Below are positions 44,225 through 58,500 of a DNA stretch of 64,000 nt, piece after piece. Every line of letters begins with the position of its first letter. Positions within the stretch are counted from its first letter, which is position 1. Made by a program: the position numbers and the translations under genes. Below the pieces are notes generated by a model, which made no database searches, was not told the origin of the DNA, and saw nothing but the letters and a program-made list of their open reading frames with translations. The stretch comes from Phoebastria nigripes (lineage: Eukaryota > Chordata > Aves > Procellariiformes > Diomedeidae): the NCBI GenBank assembly GCA_035582835.1, contig JAYKAV010000500.1, positions 191,924-255,923 on the forward strand. The letters run 5' to 3'.

Positions 44225-44765
44225 CAGCAGAGGGTAGGGTCACCAGGGGTCCTCTGTGGACGCACGGTCCCTCCCCACGCGGGCAAGGCAGCCAGCTGCC
44301 GCCCTGGTCTCCCTGGCCAGGGACTCAGGAAGGAACCGAATGTGGCCATACGGGGAGAGGGTGCCAGGCCCTGGCTGGAGGAACCATGCGTTTCCCAGAG
44401 CCCCCGGGCTCGCTGTGCTCCACCCTGGCTGGCGGTGCTGGGTAATCCCAGCTGGGCAGCAGAGGCAGCTGGCAGAGCTGGAGCAAGTGGCTCTGTGGAG
44501 GGCTCTGCACTTGCAGTAGGTCTTTCCAAAGACCCCGTGGGCTCCAGCCGTCACTCGGCCTCGTTCCCGGGGCAGACGGGAGGAGGAGAAAGGGACCTGC
44601 TGTGGCTGGTGCCAGCGCAGCCCTGCGGTTTCACGGTCCCTGGTGGTAAATCCCTGCTCGGAGTGGCGTGCGTGGGCTCGGGGAGTGCTGGGCTTGCTGC
44701 GGGGACAGATCTGCCTTCCCCAGAGGGCTCCCAGCCAGGGCTGAGGAGGGAGAAGGAGAAACATG
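44225..44765. other. GC-rich intergenic segment
   Basis: About 540 bases of raised GC hold several overlapping open frames (up to 174 codons) on both strands. Frames open in all directions at once are a sign of composition rather than coding. There is no recognisable domain. CpGs are present but less dense than in the LHX2 islands. Confidence 0.4.
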
Positions 44766-46434
44766 CATTAGCATGGAGAGAGGCTGAATTTCTCAGAGTA
44801 CTCTGGACTGAACTAGGATTAGAGGATTTAGTAGAGGAAAATACGTACTAGTGTCTGTAGTTTGTCTCATTTTTATTGAACCAAGAGTCCCATGTGAGCC
44901 ATGCAATACGTAAGCAGTAAAATCATCCAACAATGCCTTGAAAACAGTTCTGTCTCTAAACACTGCACCTCCCGGGCACTGGTTTTGTTCAGAATGACTT
45001 TCTTCATCCCAGGAGACCGTGTTACCTTGGACAACACACAGCCATTGCCAAAAATAAATAATTAAAGCTGGGTGGCACTTGAGTTGTCGATGCAATGAGA
45101 GGAGGCGAGGCTGGAAAACAAGCTGATGGGTTTTACATTGGCAAAATCTCCAGGCCATTCTCCCCTTCCTGAGCACTTGCCCTTCATTTCTATGCAAGAG
45201 ACATTGTCAGTTTGGGGGATTCTTACCAGGAGCTTGTGAGAGAAATGTTGAAAAGGGATTTTTCCAGGTTGCCTTTTCCGTCTTCCTGCTGCATTAGCTG
45301 CAGGTGGTGAAGCTGCTGTTTCGGCATTTCTTCTTCAAAAGCTACATCACGTAATATCACTGAGATCACAAGGAGATGAGGAGAAAAATGGCCCTATAGG
45401 ATTTTTGTTAAAAAAGGATCCATCCATAAAAGATGAAAGGTTAAATTGCTTTTAGAAACACAGCAGCGTTTAAACAGGTGAAGATCCTCGGAAATGGAGT
45501 TTGGATTCAATAAAGTAGCCATGCAGAAGGGCAGAGGAAGGCCTTTCTTTGGAGGGAAATGTCACACTTTAGTCTTAATAAAATGTCTAGTGGTATAATA
45601 ATAATGATAGCAATCAGGAGCCTTTATTTTTCACCTGGCAGGGCTGGTTCATGCGTGTTTTTTCAAAGCTACCTGCAATTCAGGAAAGAACAAAAAAAGA
45701 ATCAGGCATGCATTGACTGAAAAATATCACAGTGGAAGAGAAGAGAGCCAGACCGGCCCAAGACACCTGAATGTTACTGGGGAGATAAAGAGTGCTGCTC
45801 CCAGGTGGCAGGACATTTTCTTCCTCAGCCTTTTAGATATTGCCTCTTCGCAGCTGTGTTGTAAAGACATCGCAGGAGATTTACAATCCTAAAAGAACAT
45901 ACAATGAAAATGTCAAAAGGAAAAGGCAATTGCAAACAATAGTTTTGCTCTGGACTGGCCCCCTCTACACTCTCCTTAGTAGTGATGTATCACAAAGGCA
46001 ATGAGCACACAGTGTTAGCTACTCTTGCATCTCTTGTATATTTGTTAGGTTTAATGTGCCAGAACTTGGTGGAACAAAATTTGTTCTCTACCTATGTAGA
46101 TGTCACTTAAAACTTTCTGTGGAAAGAGAGGAAGAGTGGGAAACACTGGTCTTTCAGGGGCAGACAGTGACACCAGAGACTAATATATAACACACCAAGA
46201 GGTCTAATTATATATTATGTACACACACAAATGTAAAAAAAAATCACTTCTTCTTGCTCAACCTTTTTTCGCCACTAGTACTTCCAGTGTATTACTCACT
46301 ATGTCTCTGTCGCATCCTGGCTAATTTCTCTGCCTGCATCATTAGTCTTACTGTCTCTCTTTCATGGAAATACAATTCACCCCAAAATAAAAGCTCACAA
46401 ACCTCTCTATGAGGATATGGCTTTGTTTTGGGTT

Positions 46435-46459
46435 GTGACATGTGTCNGTGACATGTGTC
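46435..46459. repeat. tandem duplication of GTGACATGTGTC
   Basis: Two adjacent copies of GTGACATGTGTC at 46435-46446 and 46448-46459 are separated by a single N (46447). Each contains the palindrome ACATGT. The ambiguous base inside the repeat may mark a polymorphic or hard-to-call site. Confidence 0.75.
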
Positions 46460-47531
46460 CATGACAGTGCCAGTGGTTGCTAATATTTCAGCTCTCTAAT
46501 TCCCCGCAGGAGGTTATTTGTTCAAGTTACCATGGAGGGAAGGCAGCAGCAAACACCTTTAGGCTGGAACGCAGCAACCACCGCTCTCTNGATGGCTTTT
46601 TTTCCTTCCAAAAAGTACTCCTATTGAGGATATGAAGATGTGGAGCTTTGGCAAGCCCATTACTTCTGCGGGGATGAGAATTAAATGTAGCATCCACCAA
46701 AGTTGTAACTTCTTGTTAAATATACAGTGAAAAAGGTTTCATTTTTATGGATGTACCCTTCAACTAAGCAACGTTTTCTTTATTGAAACTTATTAACTTG
46801 TACAAAGGTTCTGGTATCTGTTCTGCTAGCCCTGTGTATGACAGATAGAAAACCACCTACGGTTAGTGGCATATGCATAGACTGATACATATCTATGAAC
46901 CAGGGAGACGAGAGAATCCGTAAGCCCAGCCCAGCAAAGCAGGCTCCCAGTTTGGGCCTGTACCCAGGCTGCACCCAGATCCACGTCTCCGCAAAACCCC
47001 AGTGCCCAGCAGCGAGCTCCAGCCCTCGCTTGCGGTGAGGAAACCAGGGAAAGCAGCGCAGAGGGGAGCTGGGTCCCCCTCCACCACATCCCTGCCTGGA
47101 TGACAGGAGGTGGAGCACTCTGCGGCCAGCACCCCCTGCTCAGTCTCAGCACAGCCTTAATCATCAGCCCATGGTTGTGCAAGGGCTCAGGGGCAAGAGC
47201 TGGGACTGAGCACTGGGAGNGTGGCTTCAAAATGTAATTCCTGACAGCGAGAACCCTGGTGTGCGACACTGCTGTTTGCGGTCGTGTCAGGAACAGCATG
47301 GGACAGTGTGGGATGGGTAGCAAGAGCAGACGCTCCTCAGAAATGTTTCTGACATGTGTTTGGCATGTGTAGAGCTTGCCATCTCTACAGCGCTCGGATG
47401 CTCTGGAGCTGAATGCCAGAGCGCACATCTGGAAGGATGAGACTGCTGTCTTGCAGAGAGCTAATAGGCTGCAGGGACTTTTCTGCTATAAACGCTCCTC
47501 TTTGCTTTGTGCAGCAGCTGGCTGGGTTAGC

Positions 47532-47561
47532 TGTAGCATTAATATTTGTAGCATTAATATT
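47532..47561. repeat. perfect 15-bp tandem duplication
   Basis: TGTAGCATTAATATT occurs twice head to tail with no mismatch. Each unit carries an ATTAAT core. Likely a recent slippage duplication. Confidence 0.85.
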
Positions 47562-50500
47562 AACTTCAGCGAGGCTCACACTGGAGACGATATACTCCAA
47601 GCCCAGGAGCCAAGTCTTTTGAACAGTGCTTGTAAGATACAGCCACAAGCACTCACTCCAGCATTTACTTTAAGAGATTCCTTGACTGTAGATTTGCTGC
47701 TCATGCTGGCCGAGAGTGTGTGTTGATGGGGAAGGTGCCAGCTCTTGTCAGTCACTAGTGTTGTCATGAATTAGCAGGGGCCACACAGGGTACAGCCATA
47801 CGTGTCAGCCTTGTGAATGAGCACTGAAGCAAGATGCGAAAATGTGAGGTCCTGCTAAGACAAAGTATCAGAGAGAGAAGGAGCTCCCTTGGCACGGGAA
47901 CTTGTGGGTCCTGCTCCTTTGGCATGTCCAAAGGATGAGCAGCCTTCCCCCTTGTCCCTGATCCAGTTGCTGCGCTGAGCCCTGATGACAGCATTGCTCC
48001 TGCAGGAGCTATGAACACGGAAATGTCAGTAACTGATACAGAAAGGACTGACTTAATCCAGGGCCCTGTAGTATTTCAAGATGCAGGCCTTAGCAGCAAC
48101 AGGCAGCCAGGCCAGGTCGCAGAGGGGATGGGAACTGGTGGGATTTTGCACAGGTTTCCCCAGATCCAAAACCCGCTCTGCCATCCTGTCCTTGCACAGG
48201 AGCTGAATGAGTTCAGTGCCAGTGAAAAGCACCAGCTCAAATGCTTTGGAAAGTTGCTATTTGTGATTCTGCGGGGTCTGCTGGAATGGCACCAGTTGCC
48301 GTTTTACACAGGCAGCAGCTGGGCACCGTGGCACTGGTAACCACTTTTCTAGATACCCAGGGCAGTTGTGATTTTGCCCTGGACCTTATGACCACAGATG
48401 GTTTCCATACAGACAAATGCCCATNTTTTTTATGGTGCAGTTTAACCAAAATTCTCAATAGCATGTATTTCCTTATTTACATATAAGGAAAATACCCCAA
48501 ACTGGACATTGCTGGTTTAGGAGCTCACCATGGACTTGAAGCAAGGCNCATAAGGGTCAGTGTGTTACTGCTACCTGTTATAGCAGAGTTGAATGAGCTC
48601 TTTGGTGTCATCAAACCAAAGAATTTCTTCCATGGACCTAATTTGAAACCATTTCCCCATGCCTTTGAAGCAGAGTTATCATCACTTCTCTGCAGATAAT
48701 TGCATAACGGTTGTTATATCAGGGTGACATGGGGCATTTTGGGTGTCAGCAAGGCTTTGTTCTTTGGTTTTGTGAAAAACAGTGGTTTTGTGTATATTGG
48801 GACAAATAAAATAACTCTGGTCAAAGAGAGTACCAGGTGCTAGCAATGAAATTGTCCTTCAAAGAAATGACACCAGCCATGGCAGCCCATGCTGTACAAA
48901 ACCTGAGCTGTGCAATACACTAAAACCCCCTGTTTTGGCACTTTCTTCAGAGCTTCCAGTGTTAGCACTCTGCAAAAGCTTAATTATTTAGCTCCAGTGA
49001 ATTTGTCAAAGTTTATATTAAAATATCTCCACAGCTTTGTGCCAGAGTCTCATGGAACCACCCAGAACATCAAAAATAACACTTAAACCCTTAGTTAATC
49101 AGCTCCCCTTTTAAAGGTAGCCAGGGAAAGCTTTTCATTCGGTGAGCTGTTTGGGGGAATTTCTGTCAGCACCAACCAAATGGTCCAAAATTAAGTATTA
49201 ATGGCAGTCTCCAAAGGCAGCTGCAGAATCACTTCAGCTGGTAAAAACTGTTTGTAAAACCCACTGTTAAGCCCAGTCTGTGCGTGCTGATCACTCCCGT
49301 CAGCCGCAGAGCCTGGCCAGGCCTCACCTGCGGCTGCAGCCGTGTCTCCCAAGACCAGCCACGTTTGCCCTTACGTGGCAGCTCTGCGTGTTTCTGTATG
49401 TCAGTAAAACTCCTTCTGGGCTGGGCTTGCCCCCCGATGCCGTTTCATTCTGGACTGCACCCTTGCTTTACATCCTAGAAGTTTCACTGATTATTTTCAT
49501 TCCGTAAGATATTTTTTTATGCTCAGAAAAGAAAATGGCCAGTGACTGAGGCAGACAGAGGAGGGTATGAGGGGACCAATGTCTGCAGTGACTGACTCAC
49601 AGGAGAGTGCCTCTTTCAGGTCCTGCTGATGATGTTTCTCTTCAAGCATGACACCTGCCATGAGGTCTGCTGCATGGGTCTGGTACGACTGGGTACCTGC
49701 TAGTGTCTGCATGGGAGGCAGAAAACCGGCCATTTACATTATGTTTTCTCTTTGGAGGAACGACTGGTGCACATGCAGAGGGCACAGGAGGTGCAGGGGT
49801 ACAGGGCTGGACTGGTCGTGAGTGTGAGTGCGTGGCCACTTGGTGGGTGAGCTGCGCAATCCCCTGTTCCCCAAGTGCACAGTGCTTTGGGAACTGCTCC
49901 CAAGTTCTTCAGGGAAGGGGAAGCAGCAGGAAGGAAATTGTCTCTGTCTGAAGGATCCAGATTTTGGCCACACAAAGCCATTTGTGGTGAAAGGCTCACA
50001 AAGACCTGTTTGCTCTCTCAACTAAAATCCTTTGCTCAGAAAAGTGTTTGTTTGCATGATAGAGCTACTTCTGTCATATGGAGCCGGAGGCTCTTGGGCA
50101 TATTTTGGCCCAGTGCCCCAGAACACATAGCCCCTGTTGAGTTTTACAGCCAGTTAAGCTCTAAATATGTTTCTGTGACGAGCTGACTCACCAGTTTTTT
50201 CCACCCATCCGGCTTTGCTTTTACCAACTTGCATGATTTTGTCACATGCTTTTGGACAATTACTGTTTTTTCTTAAAGCCCAGCTGCTAGACTCAAGACA
50301 CTGTGAAGAATCATAGTTTGAACTTGAGATACAAGGAAGAAAAAAGATGCCAACACTTATTCTCACATTTAAATCATTGATGTTTAGTGCCCTGAGTTAC
50401 ACTTTCGGATGCTAGTGATTGAAATGACTGCAAACGCATCAGTTTTAAAAGCACCTATTTATAATAACAGTAAAAAACTCTCAGAGATGGTTTGAAGAAG

Positions 50501-53500
50501 AGCACAGGTAGCACCATGCCTATGGTAAGTTCACCAACTATTTAGAGAGAACATGCAGCTGCAGAACACAGTTCACTTACAGCTTGTGACCAGCGCAGCT
50601 GCTGGCTTGGAAGAAGAAAGGAGAAATTGTCATCTTACCTTTGGACACTCCTGTGAATTAAGGCTGAGCCTACCAATGTCAATTTGCTGTGGTGTGCAAA
50701 ATTATTCTTGCCAAAATGTTACAATTGTTTTTCTGAACATTGGTAGCCATCGGCAAGCTTGTCTGGGTGCAGGTTGCTTCTCCAAGAAATGTAGCCCCGA
50801 TTAAACCTGTAGTTTGACATACTACAGTTGAGGTCTGTGGCTCTTGGGCAGATCTTGGGCAGACAGGGGGTCTTTGCAGAGACCGTGTGGGTCCAACTGG
50901 AAGCTCATAACCTTAAATTTGTTTCTTCTCTCTCAGGAAACTGAGTAGGCAAAATTTGTGGTCTTTCATCAGGTACTGAAACCTTTTGGTTGAGCAGGAC
51001 TTTGGTAGAAGTTGGAAACATCAGGAAAAGTCTAACGAGAAAAGAAATGCTCTGTAGTAGTACAGTGAACTGGTGTGCTAATTATCTTCCAACAGTTACG
51101 CATTTCACAGCGTATCTTCGCTGCTGCAATTTGTGTAGCAAAAGTACATCATTTATTGCTGTATATCTACCACAACACTGAGTTGGCTGAGCGCTCTAGC
51201 TGTTGATTCATCAGCAGTACACTTGGGAGAGCTCTGGACTTATCTTTTGCCAGGGTAACATGTCTTTTTGACTAATTCTGATCCAGGATTTTCTTGGAAA
51301 AGAAAAATAACCCTGTGTCTGCCCAGATCTGTATCATGCTGCACATATAGTTATTTGTGTATGTGGGTCACAAATTCCTTTGCTTCCCACTGTCCTCTGC
51401 TAGGCATATAGTGAAGTATGTGGAATAAATTTACACCCCAAAATCTGAGGCTAGATTACTTTTTAGAAGAACATCAGACAATTTTCACTTTAAAATTTAC
51501 ATGGTGCTGAAATAAAAAGGAGAAGCAAGTACAAAAGTGTTTATGGTTTCTTAGCAAAACATGGTATTGGTTTGGAAATTTCACTGTTGTGCTAAGATAT
51601 CTGCAATCGAATATCACGACTTTGTTCCACCAGGGCCCCAGACAGCAGACTTCAGTCACGCTGCAAGGCTTTCTTGTTCTCTTAGGCTTTTGACTGTTTC
51701 CCCTTCATCCTTTTGGGAGCGATGTTGCGCCTGTTCCATAGGTGGGGTGTTATAGACTGGCTGCTCCAAAATTTCTCAGTGTTCAGTTATAGCAGTGTTT
51801 AGGTATGGCTGTAAAAATACAGGTGCACTGTAATATAATGAAAAAACACGTGAGAATGGAAAGTGAAACTGCCTAGGTACAACACTGCCAGCAAAAGTGA
51901 AACACACCTGCTTACCTGCTGATTGAAGAGGCAGAAATAAACAGCGGAAATTCTGCAATTTCAGAGATGCCTCCAGATTGGAGAATGTCACACAGACTTA
52001 ATATATAAAAGGAGCCAATATTTGGTATTTTTTAAACAATGTGCTTTTGTGGGTCTAGAATCATTGTTTTGGAAAACTAAAGATTTACAATGCTAACAGA
52101 AAGAGTATTTTGACTGCTTTCCTATCTTCTTACCCATTCTCTGTTTGTTGGCTATTTATGGCATCTCTCACCAGAACATCTGGCTGTCGTGGGCCCACAG
52201 GCTGTGAGCAGGTCCTGACAGAGGAAGGACCCTTTCTTCCACTGAGGATGGGCCTCGGGTGCAGTGCAGTCCTGCAACTGACCTGCACGAGGCCACACAG
52301 TGGGGCAGCATCTGAGCTGGGAGGAGAGACACGGCCCTCCCGGCTCCCGGCGCCGTCCTCCGGAAAGCCTGCTCCTCGCTTCTGAACACAACCAACACAT
52401 TGTGGAGGTGGTCTTTCACAGACAGTGAGGGCATCTTTCCACACCCACTGACATGTCTAACTAGGGGTTAACTAACTTCCAACATCTTGTTAGCCTTTAT
52501 AGCCACTAGCAAACCTCCATTCTGATTTTGGTCTGAAGCTGCACCGCCTCGTCTCTTCTTCACTCTCACCAGCAGTTTCTCTGGGAACTGGAGAGACTGA
52601 GGCAAATAATAGATACAAATCATGACCAAAGAAGAAATGACTGTCATTGCAAAAATGTATTTATTAATGATCTTCACATAATTCTCTGGGAGTGATATTC
52701 TGCAAGACAGAATTGTGATAGATTTTCACCAAATGGGAGTATTTCCCTCCAGAAGTGTGTAGCATTAAAGGGAGTGAAGAAGCTGAATGTGTTTCCTCCA
52801 GTCAGGAAAATGACGGATCAGGGACAAGAGACAATACATTAGTAAACAATATAAAAAATGTACATTTTGTCATTTTGTATTCCTGAGTTATTCTAAATCT
52901 GTGAATAAATCGAGAGCTTAAAGTCTCTGGAGCTGTTTTGAAGTCTCTTGCTTTCTATAAATATTGCATTTGCCTCAAGTAAGAATTTCTGACATGTATT
53001 AAAAAAATATACATTAGTAAAGCTTATAAAATAGAAATTTGGAATGCTGTTATTGTTATTTTTTATTAAAAATACAGTTTAATGGATCAATTGAGTTCTA
53101 CTTCAAAGTGTCAAAATTATTTTTCATGCTTTTTCCCCATGTTCTTTGAACTTTATGGTTGAAGCTCTAATTTTCTGCTTTCTGATTTTGTCCTTGTTTG
53201 AAGCAGTCATTCCCTTGCACAGATAACGCTCTCTGCTTCCTATTAATGCTCCAGTGAGATGCGCATATTAGGGTCTCTTGGCAGCTGGCCATGATTAGCT
53301 GAGCTTGGAAGGCCAAGTCCAGTGTCATCTATTGGACTGGACAGACAGACAGTATCACCTCTCTGGAGCAGACTTGAGGGAGTATCTTACAGCTGCTCTT
53401 AGTGTTCTCATGGCAGATTTTGGGGGAGAATCAATGCCGAATGCGAGTACACACTGGTACCCATGCTTAACCTAACCAAATGGTGCAAGGAGATCTCTTA

Positions 53501-54639
53501 TTGTAACAAATTGGCAAGTAGCCCGTTTGCAAAGAGAGAGTTCTGGAGTTTGATGGTACGTGAGAAAACAGCTCCAGGTTTTCACGTTTGTGACATGCTT
53601 TGTTTTATTGCATGCTGTTCCATGTAATCTGCGGAGAAGTTGATGGTTATCATGTGTTTGCAACATTTAGTCCAACTAAAGTGCAGAATTCTTTTTTTTG
53701 TGATACTAACCGTGTACTGAGCTGCACCTCCAGCAGAAAGCTGTACTGCCAGCTCAGGCCACTGACACCGTGTCCTAATTCAAGGTCCCATATGGACTTG
53801 GCATTAGCAAACAATGCTGGATGACCTGGCACTGAGTGGTGAGAGAAAGCAGAAGAATGTGAACTGCTGTCACCTTCCCACCTTTTTTGCAATAGCTGAG
53901 CTAGCAGGTGACCATATATTTCAGCCCTGGGTGCGTGACTCAGTGAGCCCTCGAGCAGAGGCAGTCNCTGGAAGTACAGTCTGTGTTTCTGAGCTTCGCA
54001 GCCACCTTCCTTGTGGGCATACATCACCATGTATCTGCTCACAAAACTCAACTCTGCACTGAAACAGCCAGGAGCTGTGAGCGCCTCTGACGAACCTTGG
54101 CGAAAGAGGGAACGCATGCTGCAACCTGGCTTTACACGTATTTGCATGCTCTGTATTTCCACCTGTGGACTCACTTGTTCAGGAGAAAAATACAGGAACC
54201 TTTTACAGAAAAAAAAATCTTTGAAATTTCCCTCACCATTACAGGGCTAGGTTTACATGGTGCAATTTTGGAGACTGCGACATGGAGAATTTCCTGGAGA
54301 AAGCGGTTACAGCTTTAGTTCGAGAGATACACAGACTACCGCTAAACATTGCAAGCAATGTAAATGAACAAAACAAGAGAGGGGAGAGGCTGCAGCCGAC
54401 ACACCGGTGGTTTTATGCGGGTGTTGTCTGCACTATGTGGCAACAGCATGAACCGCAGCAGTAATATCAAAGAGCTCCTCAACTTACTCATAATTAGCAG
54501 TGGGAATGCTCAGGCTTAGTTTTGTGCTCACAAAGGACCAGGGTCTGCATCGGAGGGAACTGGAACTCTTTAATTAACTGCTTTCTAGAGCTTTTCTTTG
54601 TTGAGGTTTGCAGGCTCTGTCTTGTTTGATGGATGTTGG

Positions 54640-55560
54640 AAACCCCGTCCCTTCCTCCGGACTTAGTGCCGGCGTGCTGGGATGGCCGTTTTGGGCATTC
54701 GGGGAGGGTTTGGGAACCTCAGGGAGGTTCGTGCTGCCGCGCAGTACTGTGCTAATGTTTGCTCAGCTTTGGCAGGAGCTCCTGTCCCCTCCTCTGCCTC
54801 CCTGCAAACTTTCATACTCCATTACGAACGGTCGACCGTGACTGGCGATGCCCCCTTCTTCAGAAAGCCCCACCAGGCCTCGTGAGGGCGGGGGTTCCTC
54901 CACGGCCACTGCTGCCTTCCCCCAGCACAGCCCGGCAGGGCCCCCGCTGTGGCCACCTCTCCCTGAGGGAAGGCGCCGGAAGGTTCCGGAGCTGTGCGGG
55001 CAGGTTCCTGCTCTGAGAAGCGGCGGCCTCGGTTGGCAGCTGGCCTCCCGCCACAGACCTGGCTGCAGCACACTGGAGCAGGAAGGTGTGGAGCAGCAGC
55101 CATTTTTGAGGCAAACGCTGGGTTTTTCTGAGGTGGCCATGTTCCGAGAAACAACGTTTCACAGAACTGCGGTGTTTCGGTACCTCAGTGGCTGCTGGGA
55201 GGAAGCTGGGGCACTCCTCAGGTGCAAGGCACTTTCAGTGAGATGATGGCCTCTGTGAAGGGAGCGTTTTATCCTCAAAAGTGGAGGAAATCCCAGAATT
55301 CGCTTGAGCACAGTGACCCCTCGCCCAGCTGGAGACCCACTGCCGGGGATGGCGGGAACCTCTCTGAGGAACTGGCCTTTCACTGCTGGTGTACCCTGAC
55401 ATGAATGCCCATTCTCTGTGAAGGGAAGGGCAGACGGTGCCGGCGGAGGACTCTGCGGAGCAGGCAGTCTCCTGTGGGCGCCATGTGAGGAAACATCCCC
55501 CAGAAGACGGCACCAGGTAAGGCTGGAGGTGGGACAGTCCAGGGGTCTGGGGTGTTTGGG
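54640..55560. other. GC-rich segment with a strong donor-like site
   Basis: About 0.9 kb of raised GC with open frames on both strands (up to 132 codons here, one continuing to 56083). A consensus-like donor CACCAG|GTAAGG occurs near 55518. This could be a non-coding first exon of a plus-strand transcript heading downstream, but no acceptor or protein supports it. Confidence 0.25.
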
Positions 55561-58500
55561 GCTTGAAGCATGTGGAGCTGCCAGTTCTCCCCCTCAGGAG
55601 GTGTTTGCAGGAGGATGCCAGCAGTTAAATGATGCCATGCGCGACACTAAGCATGGGGCCTGGTTCCCTCTGTTGTATCCCCTCTGTTATAAACAACGTG
55701 CGGTGCCTGCATTGGCGGGTGGCCAGCCTGAGGGCTGCATCCCTGCACAGAGCAGGCTGAGGCCATGGAGGCCTGGGAGCTGGGGGCTCTCGGTGGGGAG
55801 ACGCGAAGCGAGGGGAGAAGCCATGTCCGCAGCGCACAGTCCCCTGAAAAACGGGATGGCAGGGGCACAGTCCTTCACGAAAAGTGGGGTCGGGGCTTTG
55901 GCATGTCACATCCGAGCACCGTGGAGGTCTGTGGCTGCCAGTGAGACAAACAGCAGTGAGGAGCATGGCTGTGAGACAGGGGAGGGCTTTCATGGTGGAG
56001 AAATGTTTAGCTTTATTTCTGTCAGAGCTGACTTACAACAAAGTTTTGTGAAAATCTTGTATAAAGAGTGCCATAAAAATTAACATAGGTGACTGCTCTG
56101 CGCTTTGGCTTTCTTCTTTAATGTTGAGGTGGTGGAGCTCCCTTACTCTCCTCCTGCCGCACAGTGTGCGGGGCCGATAGTGCTGGAGGGTGCCTGGTGT
56201 TTCAGCTTCCCAAAATGCGTGGGTGCTCACCTGCCGTGCAGGCCACAATGGAAACCTGAGAAGGGAATAAGGCTGCACACACAGGCTAGCAGGCAGAAAT
56301 GGTGAAAAAGCAGAGGATCTCTGTGTCAAAATGGCCAGGCAAAGACAACATACATAAAAAATCTGCACGAAGGTTTTCTTTCTCTCTTTCAAATGCTAGA
56401 GCAACCTGGTATGGGACACACCTGGAGGGCAGTCCCAGCAGAGGGTCAGGAGGTGCTTAGGTGTTGGAGGAGAGCAGGTTAAAGAAAGAACTGGTAACTT
56501 GCCACTCCCCTGAAATCAGGAGAACTGGACAGCCTGTGAGGAGACTTGATAAACATCATTTTGATCAGGGGACTCCAGCATGCTGGATATCCACTTGTTT
56601 TCTGATGCTTTGACACAACAAATCTGCACCAGAACATTGGCAAGCATGAGGTTAGGCGCAGAGATGCTCTCTTCACGCATTTATGTGAATTGCATCATTA
56701 TATTTCACTTAGTTTTTATCCACTGCCCCCTTGAGTTAGTGACAAAGGATTTCAATACTGGGCATGCAAATTAAAGCAAGAGCTGCTATTGTTTTTCCAG
56801 ATACCTGACAGCACCTCTTACTCAACCTAACATGGACTGAATTTGAAAGCAGAGGAGCCAGGGCTGGGGTATTCCTGGCAGAATGATAGCTGACAGGCTC
56901 CTCGCAGGCTCCAGAATCAGAGTAATGTCTGACACGGAGAAACATGTGTTGGCAACCTTGCTTGAGCCACGTTTCCAGAGCTGTAAAGAAACTGGAGCAC
57001 TTCCAGGGGATGACAGAAAAGCTGCTGTTTCAGGGGAGAGCCAGAGGCCATGTCGTTGTCATTCTTCTCTGTTTGGCAACCTGCACAGACTCCTTGGAAG
57101 AGCACCTGAGAGCATTTATGGGACAGGAGAAGTAATAAAAGTTAAAGTGATGGCCCAGTACTAGCAAGAAACCTATTAATGCAACATTTACGGCTACAAA
57201 GGAGCTCATGCCTAGCATGGGCTTGTTGCCATTCTACTGAGGGTAGAGCAGTGCTGCTGGGGCACAGTCTGCATGATGAAACATCACAGCATGCAAGGGA
57301 AGATAACTCATTTATTTGTTCTTTGAGGATCTGGCTCTGGTGAATACTAGTGTCCCCTCCATGAGGTGCTTGCCATCCTGGGTGTACCGTGAGTACATAC
57401 TGAGTGCTGCCAGTGGTACTGTGACAGATTGAAAGATCCTGCTTAGCACCAATGATTCACAATGCTTTGCTTTGCTCAAGATGCATCTGGAAAGCTTCCC
57501 AGATTATACATCTGCCCCATTGACACTGAAGCAGCAGCGCAAGTTGGAGGCCAGAAGGAACAGAGAACAGATTTAGTCTGGGCTGTTCTTTGGGTCAAGG
57601 ATTGTCTGTCTCCATGCTTGGAAAGCAACTGGAGAGCTACACCAGCCCAGAACAATTCCTAGAGCAATTGCAGGAGATCTGGGTGCCAATGAATTGCAAA
57701 TGTAATTGGGGTACTGGAAAAACCAATGTTTTGTTATAAATCTGCGTGTTGTACTATCCCTGCATGGCAGGTAAATTGAAAGTTGCCCAACTGTTTTCCC
57801 AGTGACAGTGCTTGCTATTTGCCTTCTTATCACCTCCTGTCCGAGCTGGAAAATACCACATATTTTCTAAATAAAATTGATCAGTTGGCTCCACATGCTA
57901 TCAGAAATTGTAGATAGTTCTCTTCCACTAGGTGTGCTTTCTCTTTCCTTGCATGAGGGGGTGGAGATGAGGATACTTTGCATGTTCTTTGGGACACAGA
58001 CCACTTTTCAGTTGTGGGTTTTCTACAGCATCTACTGCAATGGGGAGTGGTCTGGGGCACCCTGATACAAAAAATTACTGCAATGGGAAAGGTCTCACAG
58101 AAGCACCTGCAGAATTCACAACGGGGGAAGCAGTCATGTAAGGGCTGAGGTGAATTGCTTTTGACATATGACTGGGAAATATCTGCATTTCCATCACGGT
58201 TAATATGTAAGGCTCCAAAACAAGGGGACCTAGTTGTTGATTGTTTCATTAGTTTTGTTGTGATATGATTTATATGAAAAGAGGCAAATTTATATTCCTG
58301 GGCAGGATTCTGCCCATGGATCAGAAGTGCACCTGATGCGTTCACAGAATGAGGCAAAATGAGTCAATGTAAGGGTTGCAATTAGAACTGCCTCAAAACA
58401 ATTTCCATCAACTAATATCAGGGATTTATGGTATTTAAATTCTTCATTTTCCTCCCTTCTTCATTTTCCCTGGTGGAGGAAACTAAAGGATTAGGTTTTG

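Larger units (their letters stand above)
44766..54600. other. intergenic DNA with small tandem repeats
   Basis: No gene is supported. It includes a 12/13-bp duplication at 46435-46459 and a perfect 15-bp duplication at 47532-47561. Open frames such as 46826-47428 and 53650-54174 include N codons and have no recognisable protein. No exon of NEK6, the expected downstream neighbour in mammals, is seen. Confidence 0.7.

Noticed and set aside
44240..44851. Overlapping 169- and 174-codon frames on opposite strands
   Set aside because: Simultaneous openness on both strands in GC-rich DNA and no domain similarity.
55418..56083. 221-codon plus-strand open frame
   Set aside because: No recognisable protein; overlapping frames are open on the other strand, so composition explains it.
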